Positions 51,466 through 60,589 of a stretch of 64,000 nt of DNA are shown in pieces. Position 1 is the first letter of the stretch; each line of letters begins with the position of its first letter. This DNA is from Bacteroidales bacterium (GTDB taxonomy: Bacteria; Bacteroidota; Bacteroidia; Bacteroidales; Muribaculaceae), in NCBI GenBank assembly GCA_004557825.1, contig SFFL01000007.1:29528-93527 (forward strand). The letters are read 5' to 3'. The notes beneath the pieces are model-generated. The model did not search any database. It saw only the letters and a program-made list of their open reading frames with translations, and was not told the DNA's origin. A program made the translations under genes and the position numbers.

Positions 51466-53061
51466 TTATTCAAAAATAGTGAGCATCGGTCGGCCGAGCA
51501 CGCTCTGATTCTTGGTCTTGACGTTGATCTGCGAGAAGCGTACTGTGCCGTTTGTGCCGTTTTCGGTAGCGGTAAGGCTGGTGCCCTGGATGTTGCCGTT
51601 GGAGTTGACCGAACAGGTGGCGTACATACAGTTGGCAAACGGCGAGCGGTCGAAGATGGTGTTCAGGGGGAAGAGCGCTCTGAATTCGCGCGAGCCGGTG
51701 GGCGAGCCGCCGATTACCTCATTGCGAAGATTGGTGGTGACCATAAGCATACTCATCCATTCCTCCATCTGCAGGCGTGCGGGGAGATACCAGGGAGTGG
51801 TGTTGGCCTCGGCGGTCATTGCGTGGGCCTCGGTCCATTCTGTCCAGGCCTGGTGGAAGGCCGATTCACCGAGAGCGGAGAGCACATTCTCGCTGTTCTG
51901 CATACCGTTGACGATGCTTTCGCAGGGCTTGAGGTCGGTTACGAAGCCGGCATTGAATACCTGGCGCGCCTTGGCGATATTCTCGATGGCCACGGCGTAG
52001 CCCTTGATGGTACGTCCGGCATATTCCTCGGGATAGTTGCCGATGTTGTCGCCGGAGATAGCTCCCATATAGAACACGATGCCTACGGCCGATTTCTTGT
52101 CGAGGGTGGCGCGTCCGCGGGTGTTGATGTAGGAACCTACCACCATTTCCACCTCGCGGTCGGGGTCGTTGATAAACTGGTTGTCGATGGTGATGCCTAC
52201 GGTGAGGTCCTGTGCTTCGGCGCGTGTGATTTCAGCGGTGGCGTTGATCACGTGGTTGGCGTCGAGAGGAATCGAACCGGCGGGAATAGTCATCTTGTAG
52301 TCGGCGCGGCCGCTCAGACGCATTGTGATAGCTTTATCAAGAACCGACATATTCGACGGCGCGATAATCATATTGGTGAACCAAGGAGTCTTCGCGGGGT
52401 CGAAGGCCGCGTCGGTGTAGGTGAGCTTCTGATACGACTCGGTGTCGCATGTGCCGGTGATTACGCTGAAAGCGGAAGGGGCTTCATATTCAACCACGAG
52501 CTTCTTTGTGCCTTGAGCGGGAGTGGCGTCCTTCGGCTCGAAGTTGAGCTGAATCATCGGACGTGTCAGAGTGAGGGAAGCGCCGTTTTTGAGCGTTGTG
52601 AGCAGCCCGCAGAAAGCGTCGGCAGCAGCAATACGGTTTTTGTCGGTAAGGTCGAAAGCCGTTTCGGCGTATGTGATTTGCGAGAGATTGTCGCTATTGT
52701 AGATTTTAGGATTAGCCAGAGCATCGTCGGGCACATATTCTGCCCAGAATGCGGCCTTGGTGGCGCCGTTGGCAATGTCTTTGGCGTGCAGTACGAATTC
52801 TGCGGCGCCGTCGGTCATAGTGAGCACTTCGCGGGTGCCCACGGCCACGCCGTCGTCGGCAAACATCTGCATAACGCATTTGAGGGTGTAGCCGGGGATG
52901 GATGCCACGCCGGCGCGCGAAGCTACGGCGCTTTCGGTGGCCACTTTCACCTTAATATCGCCCTCAGGTGTGCCGGCCGGAGTAATTTCTTCGGTGTGGG
53001 TGCAGGCTCCGAGCATAAAGAGCGCGCCGCTGCCGAGTATAAGTTTATGTAACCAGTTCAT
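51466..53061 (-). CDS. Fimbrillin-like lipoprotein 2 with lectin-like C-terminal part
   Basis: A 531-residue lipoprotein (leader ending LGAC). The first half resembles Bacteroidales fimbrillin/DUF6562 domains: AGVASIPGYTLKCVMQMF, KAAFWAEYVPDD, and LTRPMIQLNF as the strand landmark. The second half (about 330-531) has IKGYAVAIENI, WYLPARLQMEEWMSML and a final RPMLTIFE, a pattern recalling FISUMP/Lcl-C (DUF1566-like) domains with C-type-lectin-like folds. It is a clear paralogue of the next gene upstream. A role in binding glycan at the surface, as tip subunit or as a PUL binding protein, is inference. Confidence 0.7.
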   Translation of the reverse strand: MNWLHKLILGSGALFMLGACTHTEEITPAGTPEGDIKVKVATESAVASRAGVASIPGYTLKCVMQMFADDGVAVGTREVLTMTDGAAEFVLHAKDIANGATKAAFWAEYVPDDALANPKIYNSDNLSQITYAETAFDLTDKNRIAAADAFCGLLTTLKNGASLTLTRPMIQLNFEPKDATPAQGTKKLVVEYEAPSAFSVITGTCDTESYQKLTYTDAAFDPAKTPWFTNMIIAPSNMSVLDKAITMRLSGRADYKMTIPAGSIPLDANHVINATAEITRAEAQDLTVGITIDNQFINDPDREVEMVVGSYINTRGRATLDKKSAVGIVFYMGAISGDNIGNYPEEYAGRTIKGYAVAIENIAKARQVFNAGFVTDLKPCESIVNGMQNSENVLSALGESAFHQAWTEWTEAHAMTAEANTTPWYLPARLQMEEWMSMLMVTTNLRNEVIGGSPTGSREFRALFPLNTIFDRSPFANCMYATCSVNSNGNIQGTSLTATENGTNGTVRFSQINVKTKNQSVLGRPMLTIFE

Positions 53062-53119
53062 TACAGTTTAATCTTTAATGTTTTTCAGGGCTTTGTGAAA
53101 AATTTTTCAAGAATCCGAG

Positions 53120-53158
53120 GGGAAGCCCGGGGCTTTGGAAGCCATTTCCGGGCTTCCC
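53120..53158 (-). promoter_or_regulatory. Strong intercistronic hairpin between the fimbrillin-like genes
   Basis: GGGAAGCCCGG (53120-53130) pairs perfectly with CCGGGCTTCCC (53148-53158); the loop holds a second stem GGCTT-TGG-AAGCC (53131-53143). No T-run follows on the minus strand, so it is more likely an mRNA-stabilising or attenuating element than a full terminator. Confidence 0.6.
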
Positions 53159-53217
53159 GTCGGTGTTCTATGAGGCTTAAAGCCGCAATTTGGATTTAGC
53201 GGTGTTCCGTCGTTAGA

Positions 53218-54789
53218 TTATTCAAAGATGGTGAACATCGCGCGGCAAAGAGCCACACGGTTAGGATCTTTGACAATTCCTAAAGATGCGGGCCATACAA
53301 AAGATACTGCTCCGTCGGCCATATTCACACGTGCCTGCGAGTATTCGGCAGGACTGGCTGTATTGACTGTCGAAGAAAGATACATAACGGTCTTTTTAGA
53401 GTCGTTCATCTGCGAAAGCGGGAAGAGAGCTTTGAAAGCGTCGGTACCGGTGGCGGGCTCAGCGTCGGCAAGAGTTTTGCCGTGAGGATAGAGCATAGAC
53501 AGGAAATCGTAAATCTGATTTTTGGAGGGAATATACCAGCCGGAAACATTCTCGGTGTTGAGAGCGTGGGCGGCAGTCCAAGTCTGGTATGCTTCAATAA
53601 TAGGTGAGCCTGCAAGCTTTTCGAGCATATAGGGAGTGGTCTGATAACCATTGGTCGAGGTCTTTTCGTTTGTTACGAAAATGTCGCCATATGCTTTGTC
53701 ACCGCAGGAAAGACGGGTAGCTGAGATATTCTCAAGGGCAACAGCGTAGCCTTTGATGGTCTTGCTGCTGTAGGCAGCTGCATAGTTTGCGGGAACATCT
53801 TCACCGAAAGCACCTACGTAGTAGATGATACCTGCGGCATTGGCTTTGTCGGAGACGGGCTTGCCGGCAGCGTCGACGTATGCGCCAACTTCAAATACAG
53901 CGGGTTTGGGTTCGTTGTCGAAGGAACCGTTGATGTCGACATTTACGTCAACGTCGAGGTTGGTGTCGCCGCCGATGGTGATTTCAGCGGAGGTGTTGAC
54001 GATGTTGTTGGCATCGAGGGGCACCTTGTCGGCAGGAATGGTGAGCACAGCATTCACACCGCCGCCTACAGTCATTGTGATAGGCTCGGCGAAGGTCGAC
54101 ATATTTGCGGGAGCAAAGATGTAGCTGGTGATCCACTTGGCTGCGGGATCGAAGGAAGCGTTGTTGTAGGTAAGCTCCTGAGCGGCGTCAGCCACGCAGT
54201 TGGAGGTTAGCACATTAAAGCCGGAAGTAGCTTTGTAGGCAACTTTCAGTGTGGTGGCACCTGCAGCAGCTTCGGGGTTGGTGGGGGTGAAGTTGAACTG
54301 GATCATCGGGCGGGAGAGGGTTGCCGATGCACCGTTGCTCAGGGTGGTGATTGTACCGGCGAATGCGTCGGCGGCTGCCATCAGGTTGGCGTCGGTCATA
54401 TCAAAAGTGGTGACGTTGTAGCTGATGTTGGTAAGGTCGGAGCTGTTGTAAACCTTGGGAGTGCTGCCCTGGGGAACGTATTCAGCCCAGAAGAGTGCTT
54501 TCGAGGCGCCGGCTTCGATGTCGGTGCCCTTGATGGTGAAGGATGCGCTGCCGGTGGCGGCCGAAGCGGTGGCCTGGGTGCCGATGGTGGCGCCGTTGTC
54601 GTCGACAAGCTGCATTACGCAGGTGAGGTCATAGCCGGGAACGGTGGCGATGGCGCGGCTGATGGTGGCGTCGGTAGCAACTGTGACTGTGATGTCGGTA
54701 GGAGCTACATTGGGAGCTTCCTCGGAGGAGCAGGCGGTAAAGGCAAATGCTGCGCTAAGCCCGATCAGAAGGTTTGAAAAATTTTTCAT
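53218..54789 (-). CDS. Fimbrillin-like lipoprotein 1 with lectin-like C-terminal part
   Basis: A 523-residue lipoprotein (leader ending FTAC) and paralogue of the gene at 51466-53061. Shared blocks are ATVPGYDLTCVMQLV, KALFWAEYVPQG, LSRPMIQFNF, IKGYAVALENI, WYIPSKNQIYDFLSM and the terminal FTIFE. The N-terminal half is fimbrillin/DUF6562-like; the C-terminal half is FISUMP/Lcl-C-like. The ATG at 54789 gives the lipoprotein leader; an in-frame ATG 15 bases upstream is less likely. A strong hairpin follows the stop, which could keep its mRNA more abundant than that of the genes after it, as for a major pilus subunit. Confidence 0.7.
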   Translation of the reverse strand: MKNFSNLLIGLSAAFAFTACSSEEAPNVAPTDITVTVATDATISRAIATVPGYDLTCVMQLVDDNGATIGTQATASAATGSASFTIKGTDIEAGASKALFWAEYVPQGSTPKVYNSSDLTNISYNVTTFDMTDANLMAAADAFAGTITTLSNGASATLSRPMIQFNFTPTNPEAAAGATTLKVAYKATSGFNVLTSNCVADAAQELTYNNASFDPAAKWITSYIFAPANMSTFAEPITMTVGGGVNAVLTIPADKVPLDANNIVNTSAEITIGGDTNLDVDVNVDINGSFDNEPKPAVFEVGAYVDAAGKPVSDKANAAGIIYYVGAFGEDVPANYAAAYSSKTIKGYAVALENISATRLSCGDKAYGDIFVTNEKTSTNGYQTTPYMLEKLAGSPIIEAYQTWTAAHALNTENVSGWYIPSKNQIYDFLSMLYPHGKTLADAEPATGTDAFKALFPLSQMNDSKKTVMYLSSTVNTASPAEYSQARVNMADGAVSFVWPASLGIVKDPNRVALCRAMFTIFE

Positions 54790-54851
54790 GTTTATATGAG
54801 ACATTAAAGTTGATTATATTTTTGTGTGAGTTGGTTTATTTTGTGTGTTGG

Positions 54852-55862
54852 TTAGATCTTGCCGAGGTCGATGTCGATGGTGCCGTCATATTCAGAGTCG
54901 ACGTTGACCGAGCCATCGTCGGTGCCGGTCATGAATCGGCCGGAAACCACGGTGTTGTAGCCCTGTACCACGGGTATGGTGATTACCGAGCGCGATACCT
55001 GCTGGTTTTTTTCATTTACAATCTCAATCTCCAGCGGGAGCTGCGAACCGGCGGTGCCGGGCTCTACGAAGCAGTAGTCGAAGGCCAGACGCATGGAAGC
55101 CTGGTCGGCGTTCCAGTTCTCGGATGTGAGAGTGGTGCGGTAGAATGTGTAGGAGAGGAAATTCTTGGGCACATTCTGCAGCACATTGTATCCGGTGGCG
55201 TGATAGTCGGCGTAGCGCACTCTCACGGTGAATTCCGTGCCGGAAATCGAGCCGTCGGCCAGGCGCTTGCGGAAGGCGCCGAGGTCGGTTGTGATGATCT
55301 CATAGCGGCCTACGGGGCGAGTGAGGGTGACGTCGCGGGTGACGGTAGCGTCCCAGGAGTCGCGCAGTGCGCGCAGGTCGAGGTCTTCGCAGGCGCGGAA
55401 GCAATCCTTGCGGTCGTTGTTGCCCACATAGTTGCCGTTGGGCATCACGGGAGTGAGCGAGGAGGCATTGTAGTAGAGCGGCGCAGTGGGGTTGGTGGCC
55501 TCGGTGTAGTCGCTCCATACGAGCAGCTTATACTGACGGGCGTTGAGGCGCATACGTGTTTTCAGCGTGTATTCGGTTTTGCCTTCTTCAAGGGTGGCGA
55601 AGCTTTCCTGGCGCTCGGCCACGGTGCCGTCGGGAGTGACTGCTTCGACGATGAAGCGGCGGGTGTATTCGCCGGTGACGCTGGGGAGGATGTCGTCGTA
55701 GGCATTTTCATTGTCGGGAATGGCCAGGTGAAGCACAGCTTCCACGTCGACTTTCACTTGTGTGGGGTCGATTCCCTCGCCTTCGGGTTCCTGCGTAAGG
55801 GTGCAGCCGGTCCACATAAGAGTGAAGGCAGCCAGAGCCGGAAATTTCAGAAATTTATTCAT
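54852..55862 (-). CDS. DUF6562/Mfa2-like lipoprotein
   Basis: A 336-residue lipoprotein (leader ending WTGC). Two beta-rich halves, with YKLLVWSDYTEATNPTAP, the strand landmark LTRPVGRYEIITTDLG near residue 180, and a closing VVQGYNTVVSGRF, agree with DUF6562 and the FimB/Mfa2 anchor family of Bacteroidales fimbriae. It could anchor or start a fimbria-like fibre formed by the two genes downstream, or be a surface binding protein of the PUL. It lies 15 bases after the DUF3575 gene and 62 before the next, within the same operon. Confidence 0.72.
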   Translation of the reverse strand: MNKFLKFPALAAFTLMWTGCTLTQEPEGEGIDPTQVKVDVEAVLHLAIPDNENAYDDILPSVTGEYTRRFIVEAVTPDGTVAERQESFATLEEGKTEYTLKTRMRLNARQYKLLVWSDYTEATNPTAPLYYNASSLTPVMPNGNYVGNNDRKDCFRACEDLDLRALRDSWDATVTRDVTLTRPVGRYEIITTDLGAFRKRLADGSISGTEFTVRVRYADYHATGYNVLQNVPKNFLSYTFYRTTLTSENWNADQASMRLAFDYCFVEPGTAGSQLPLEIEIVNEKNQQVSRSVITIPVVQGYNTVVSGRFMTGTDDGSVNVDSEYDGTIDIDLGKI

Positions 55863-55877
55863 CGTATCGGGGGAATT

Positions 55878-56618
55878 TTAAAGTGAATATACCAGGGAAA
55901 TGCCCACGCGTGTGGGGCCGAAATAGTTCTTGGTGCGGGTGTCGATGAGCGCACCGTCGGTTATATTATAATAGGTGTTGTAGCGGGTGTTGATGTAGCC
56001 CACGCCGAGCGAGAATTCAGCTTTCCAGTTCTTGCCGAGATTCAGCGAGTAGGCGTAGTTGATGCTGACACCCATAGCGGGGCGTGAGGCGCTCTGATAG
56101 CGGTCGTCGTCCCACTTCACATTGTACCAGGCCAGGTCGAAGTCGGCTCCGATGGCGTGGCCGCTGCCGGGGGTGCCGAACCAGTATTTCACACCGGGCT
56201 GAATGGCTACGGTGCGCACACCGCGGTCTTCTTTCCAGTCCCAGAGGCTCCACATCACCGGAATTTCGGCGGTGAAGTGCGAGGCGAACTGGCACTCGTA
56301 GGTGAGGTTGAGCACGGCAAGAGCGTCGTAGGCCACGTTGGTCTTGATAGCCATATACGGGCGGTCGAACGAGGGTGTGGCAACTGCCTGTGCTTTTTTG
56401 CCACCTTTTTTCTTTCCTTTTACAGCGGTAGCGTCGGCTGTTTTCCCGGCTTTAGCGGCCTTGGAAGCGTTTGCTGCCTTGGGTGCCTTGGGCACTTCAG
56501 CGCCCTTGACGGCTGTCTGCGCCGGAGTAGCAGAGGTGCGGATTCGCGGCGCCTGTGCCTGCAGCGCTGCCACGGAGGGCAGAGCCATAGCCAGCAGTAA
56601 GATTAAGAGCTTTTTCAT
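55878..56618 (-). CDS. DUF3575 outer-membrane barrel protein
   Basis: A 246-residue exported protein. After a signal peptide (about 1-21), residues 25-85 form a Lys/Ala-rich low-complexity linker (KAPKAANASKAAKAGKTA). A small beta-barrel domain follows with AIKTNVAYDALAVLNLTYEC and IQPGVKYWFGTPGSGHAIG, matching DUF3575. DUF3575 genes are commonly the first gene of Bacteroidales fimbrial clusters, ahead of an Mfa2/FimB-like gene, and the same order is seen here. The ATG at 56618 is chosen for the signal peptide. It lies 19 bases after lyase A. Confidence 0.8.
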   Translation of the reverse strand: MKKLLILLLAMALPSVAALQAQAPRIRTSATPAQTAVKGAEVPKAPKAANASKAAKAGKTADATAVKGKKKGGKKAQAVATPSFDRPYMAIKTNVAYDALAVLNLTYECQFASHFTAEIPVMWSLWDWKEDRGVRTVAIQPGVKYWFGTPGSGHAIGADFDLAWYNVKWDDDRYQSASRPAMGVSINYAYSLNLGKNWKAEFSLGVGYINTRYNTYYNITDGALIDTRTKNYFGPTRVGISLVYSL

Positions 56619-56637
56619 CGGTAATATCTCTGAAAGG

Positions 56638-59247
56638 TTAAATTTCAAGGTTTGGCACCTGGTCGGTGAGGGTAGTGACGTAGCCGTTTTCATCGATTAT
56701 CGTCTCCTCGCCCTGATAGTTGACAATCACTTCGTCGCCCTCTTTTTCCACACGGAAGGATGGCTTGCCCTCGGTGGAGAGATTGACGGTGATGAGCCAG
56801 CCGGGCACGCGGATGCGGCCGTCGGGACGAATCTCGGGGGTCTTCGAGGGGTGCTTCAGCGCGTGGGTGTTGATCAAGGCTGCGTAGCGGTAAACGGGAG
56901 CTTTCTCCGACTTGGCGGTGAAGTGGTGATGGTTGGGGTATTTCTTGAAATTGCCCTTGGCATCGCCTTTGAGCCAGTTTACAGCGGGCACGAAGAACTG
57001 GTCGGTGGTGTCGCACTGGAGTTTGCCGGAGGAGAAGAGGAATGCATCGCCCTTGGCACCGCGGTTCACAGTGGAGATGTGCACGTAGGAGTTGGAGGTG
57101 GTGTCGACTTCGATGGGGCCGGCCACGGAGTGGAGCAGATAGTGCCACGACACGGGCTTGTCGGCTTCAAGTTCGTCGTAAACGAGAATCCAGCCGGTGT
57201 TGCCCAGGTCAACCAGGTGGCGGCGGAAGGTCTTGACGTGGTTTTCATCCCAGCCGTTTTCCTTATCGAACTTCACGTCGCTCTGCTCTGCGCGCTCAAG
57301 CCAGAGGGGTGAGATTACATTGCCGTAAGCGTTGGAGGCGTCGCCGAGCACATAGTTGATTTTGTCGCTGTTGTAGTAGCGGGGAATCCAGCCGTAGCCT
57401 TCCACGCCGATACGCTGGTTCATACCGTCGGGGAGAATGGTATTGTGAGCGCGCGATGCACGGTGGCAGAGGATGGAGTGACGGTCGGTGAAGGATGTGT
57501 GGTGGCCGGAGCTGTAGAATACGGGACGGCCGCCGTAGAAGGTATTGAATGCGTTCTGGTTGGAGATGGCGTGAGAGGTCGAGCCGTAGGGCGATGAGCG
57601 GAAGCTCCACATATGGTTGGCACCGTTCACATCCCAATTGCTGCAGGAGGAAGCGAGGCCACTTTCAGGGAAGGTGTAGCCGGGCATCAGCGCGGTTAGG
57701 CCGGGACCGGTGGGGAGGGGTTTGTCGCAGGACAGACGGAACCACGACAGGTCGCCGGGTTTGCTCAGATGGGCTTTCTTGAGGTATTCAGGCTCTTTGG
57801 CCAGTGTGCGGCGCACGAAGTCGGCAGCGATGCTGTTGTTGCGGATGCGGGCCATAGCGTCGAGATAGCCGATGCGGATGGCATTGGGACGGCCTACATT
57901 CTGGTGCGAGGAGCCGTTGCCGGCCGATTTCTGGAAGGGCGGGCAGTGGTACATAGTATACAGGGTGTTCAGATCATACCAGGGATCTGAGAAGAAGTCG
58001 TAGCCTGTTACGCGGGAGTAGAACCAGGGCATTTCCACCAGGGTGCGGGTGTTGACGGTGAAGTAGCTGTCGCCGTTGTGCCATGCGCCGTCGCGGTTCA
58101 GACCGGGGAAGCGGCAGAGCCATACGTTGTAGCAGTAGTCGGCCCAGAGCTTGCTTTCGTCGTAGTCGCCGTAGGTGGCGTATACGGCCAGCGAGGTGAT
58201 GCGGAAGTTCATCTGCCAGAGATGATTCTCGGCGATGTGGTTCTCAAGATAGTTATTGTAGTGGGCATACATCTTGGCGATGCGTCCTTTGAGCTGCTCG
58301 AGGAAGAGCTTCTTCTGCTCGGGGGTGAGCAGATTGTAGAAGGAATCGTAGGCCATGGATGCAATCGACACGATAGCGCCGTCGTTGAAGTCGCCCTGCA
58401 CGTTGGGGTTGTCGCCCCAGGAGAACATTGTGGTGATGCGGCGGATGGCTTCGTCGGCGTAGCGGCGGTCTTTGGTGAGGAGGTAAGCGCGGATGAGGCC
58501 GTCGCAGGTGCTCTCCTCGGCGTCGATGATGCGGCGCGACTCACGTGTGAGGTAAGCTTTGCGCTTCATAGGTGTGTCGAGGTTGGCCACGGCATCGGTG
58601 CGGATATCTTCCACACGTTTCATTGGGGTCTCGAGGGCTTTGTTGGCCACGTCGATATACCACTGGTATTCGGGCTTGTCCTTGGCGTTTTCGATGAATT
58701 CATCCCAGTGTGCGGCATCTACCAGGATACGGGGATGCGTGGTGGGGAGTTTGGCGATGAATTCGTCGAACGAAGGGGGAGCGAAGATGTTTTTGTTGTC
58801 GCTGACGGTGACGGAGTAGACGGGGCTCCACTGGTCGGTGCCATCTTCATTCACATAGGCATACTGCCAGTACCATTTGCCGGGGGCAAGCGGTTTGGCG
58901 GGGTTATAGAAAGGCCAGATAGTCTCTACGGCAGTAGTGTTGCCGGCAGGGAAAGTCTTGTCGGTGGAGTAGCGGAGCTTGTAGTGGAGCTTGCTTTTGT
59001 CGACTTTCTTCACGGTGTGTTCCATACCGTCGAGGGGAGCGCCTTTACCGCGCGCCCACACGGGCATAGGCCACTGGAAAGAAACGGCGCGTTCGTTCTC
59101 AACCCATCCGTCGGTGGGATAGGGAGTGTCGCGGCTTTCGTGCATAAGGCTCACGTCGGTCAGACGTATGTTTGCACCTGGATCAGCGCTTGCAATAAGG
59201 AAGGTCCCGCAAAGCAAGGCTAAGGGAAGGAAAAAGTGTTTCTTCAT
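56638..59247 (-). CDS. DUF4962/heparinase II-III-like lyase (lyase A)
   Basis: An 869-residue exported protein with a classic signal peptide (about 1-21) and no lipobox Cys after it, so probably periplasmic. The N-terminal Ig/FN-like domain has GKWYWQYAYV near 124. The DUF4962 toroid carries ENHIAENHLWQMNFR (Asn341-His342) and DGAWHNGDSYF (His390, Tyr395). The C-terminal beta-domain has STSHAISNQNAFNTFYGG and ASRAHNTILPDG. It is a full-length paralogue of lyase B. By family it should cleave a uronic-acid-containing polysaccharide by beta-elimination; the target may be heparan sulfate or a related glycan. The true start at 59247 follows a -7 box at 59291-59284. Confidence 0.82.
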   Translation of the reverse strand: MKKHFFLPLALLCGTFLIASADPGANIRLTDVSLMHESRDTPYPTDGWVENERAVSFQWPMPVWARGKGAPLDGMEHTVKKVDKSKLHYKLRYSTDKTFPAGNTTAVETIWPFYNPAKPLAPGKWYWQYAYVNEDGTDQWSPVYSVTVSDNKNIFAPPSFDEFIAKLPTTHPRILVDAAHWDEFIENAKDKPEYQWYIDVANKALETPMKRVEDIRTDAVANLDTPMKRKAYLTRESRRIIDAEESTCDGLIRAYLLTKDRRYADEAIRRITTMFSWGDNPNVQGDFNDGAIVSIASMAYDSFYNLLTPEQKKLFLEQLKGRIAKMYAHYNNYLENHIAENHLWQMNFRITSLAVYATYGDYDESKLWADYCYNVWLCRFPGLNRDGAWHNGDSYFTVNTRTLVEMPWFYSRVTGYDFFSDPWYDLNTLYTMYHCPPFQKSAGNGSSHQNVGRPNAIRIGYLDAMARIRNNSIAADFVRRTLAKEPEYLKKAHLSKPGDLSWFRLSCDKPLPTGPGLTALMPGYTFPESGLASSCSNWDVNGANHMWSFRSSPYGSTSHAISNQNAFNTFYGGRPVFYSSGHHTSFTDRHSILCHRASRAHNTILPDGMNQRIGVEGYGWIPRYYNSDKINYVLGDASNAYGNVISPLWLERAEQSDVKFDKENGWDENHVKTFRRHLVDLGNTGWILVYDELEADKPVSWHYLLHSVAGPIEVDTTSNSYVHISTVNRGAKGDAFLFSSGKLQCDTTDQFFVPAVNWLKGDAKGNFKKYPNHHHFTAKSEKAPVYRYAALINTHALKHPSKTPEIRPDGRIRVPGWLITVNLSTEGKPSFRVEKEGDEVIVNYQGEETIIDENGYVTTLTDQVPNLEI

Positions 59248-59283
59248 GTATATTAAAATATATGCGTTTGGGTTTTGCAATCG

Positions 59284-59291
59284 CAAAGTTA
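59284..59291 (-). promoter_or_regulatory. Possible internal promoter of the PUL before lyase A
   Basis: A perfect TAACTTTG on the minus strand, 37 bases before the lyase A ATG, inside the operon's longest gap (146 bases). No good -33 is seen. An 8-bp inverted repeat (TGCTAATA at 59345, TATTAGCA at 59381) lies upstream. Confidence 0.4.
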
Positions 59292-59393
59292 TAAAATAAT
59301 TCTTTGAAAGATAGTTAAATAAATAGTGTTGTGTGGTGAATGGGTGCTAATAGTTCACTATTTTTAATAAAACCAACTTGTATTAGCAGGTTG

Positions 59394-60539
59394 TTACTTA
59401 ATAGTTATTTTCAGGGGCGATTTCAGGCGGTCGCTGAAGTCGTTGAGGTACTGGATCCAGCTTTCCCAGTCGGGCATAAATCCTTTCGACCAGCCGGACC
59501 CCCAGTAATATATATATGTGTCGCCGGGCTTGTAGCTGCTCTTGGCCAGCAAATGCCCTGCGGCATTGCCCTGCGGCTGCTCGAAGGATTCGTTGGCTAC
59601 GGAGTCGGCTGCCGGAGCCACCACGCCTACATATATCACACCATTCTGGTCGTCGGGATGGTCGGTGAGATCGGCGTATGCCATAATCGAGCGCTCGGGG
59701 TCGAGCACATATCCGTCGGGGTTGTCGGTGTGTACCACAATGCCCGGTGCAACGGTAGAGATGCTGTCGAGTCCGGCGTAAGTTACGGCTGTCTTGTTGA
59801 GGAATTCGCCGGCGTCGAGTGTGATGACGCGGGTTTCGCGGATTTTCGAGCCGTTGGCTTCGGTTTCGGGGTAGGTGAGTGCTACCGAGAAGCGCAGGGG
59901 GCCGTTGTCGAGAATCTCATATTTCTCGTAGCACCAGGGGAAGATGATGTTGCCCTCGGCATCGAGCAGGGCAGCAGTGCCGGCGCCAAGAGTGGGACCT
60001 ACGGCGTAGACATCCATACCGTCGCCATTATCTTCGTGGAAGCTGCTGATTTTGGCGAAGGCATCATGGTAGCGCTTGGCTACTACGGGATGAGCTACGG
60101 ATTTGGTCCAGATGTCGTAGCCGAAAGCTTTTTCGCCGGTGGCCTGGAGGGCGGGACCGTAGGCACGGTAGGCCGAGCGGTCGTTTTCCCAAGCGAAGTC
60201 ATCTTTGCGGGGAGCGTAGAATGCGCCGCAGGCGATGGTGTCGACCGGAGCGGGGGTGCCGGGGCGAAGCTGATAGGTGGTGGTGGAGTTGGCAGCTACG
60301 GTGGTGGGGAATACCAGAAGGGAATCGTGGGTGATCTGGTAGGGCACCTCGGTGCCGTCGCTGTCGGTGATTACGAACTGTTGGTTGCCCATAACGGCTA
60401 CAATGTCGCGCACGGGCACTTCGGCGAGCTGACCGTTGCGGTCGATGTCGGAGCTGTTGCACACCTCGATGGTATGGGTCGGGGTGCACGCGATTGCCGA
60501 CACGGCCAGCAGCAGGGATGCGATATGGAGGTTTTTCAT
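59394..60539 (-). CDS. DUF4861 domain protein
   Basis: A 381-residue exported protein with a leader ending AIAC, so probably a lipoprotein. The whole length matches the DUF4861 family: IEVCNSSDIDRNGQLAEV at the start, FAWENDRSAYRAYGP near residue 125, and GYDIWTKSVAHPVVAKRYH. It looks like an all-beta fold of the sugar-mutarotase or hydrolase kind. DUF4861 genes are recurrent in PULs that degrade uronic-acid glycans, but I know of no settled activity. It lies 50 bases after the sulfatase gene. A role in processing the unsaturated ends left by the lyases is an inference, prompted by the absence of an intact GH88. Confidence 0.78.
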   Translation of the reverse strand: MKNLHIASLLLAVSAIACTPTHTIEVCNSSDIDRNGQLAEVPVRDIVAVMGNQQFVITDSDGTEVPYQITHDSLLVFPTTVAANSTTTYQLRPGTPAPVDTIACGAFYAPRKDDFAWENDRSAYRAYGPALQATGEKAFGYDIWTKSVAHPVVAKRYHDAFAKISSFHEDNGDGMDVYAVGPTLGAGTAALLDAEGNIIFPWCYEKYEILDNGPLRFSVALTYPETEANGSKIRETRVITLDAGEFLNKTAVTYAGLDSISTVAPGIVVHTDNPDGYVLDPERSIMAYADLTDHPDDQNGVIYVGVVAPAADSVANESFEQPQGNAAGHLLAKSSYKPGDTYIYYWGSGWSKGFMPDWESWIQYLNDFSDRLKSPLKITIK

Positions 60540-60589
60540 ATTATATAAGGTAGTGAATAGATTGTTTTGATTTATGAGGGTGAAAAATG

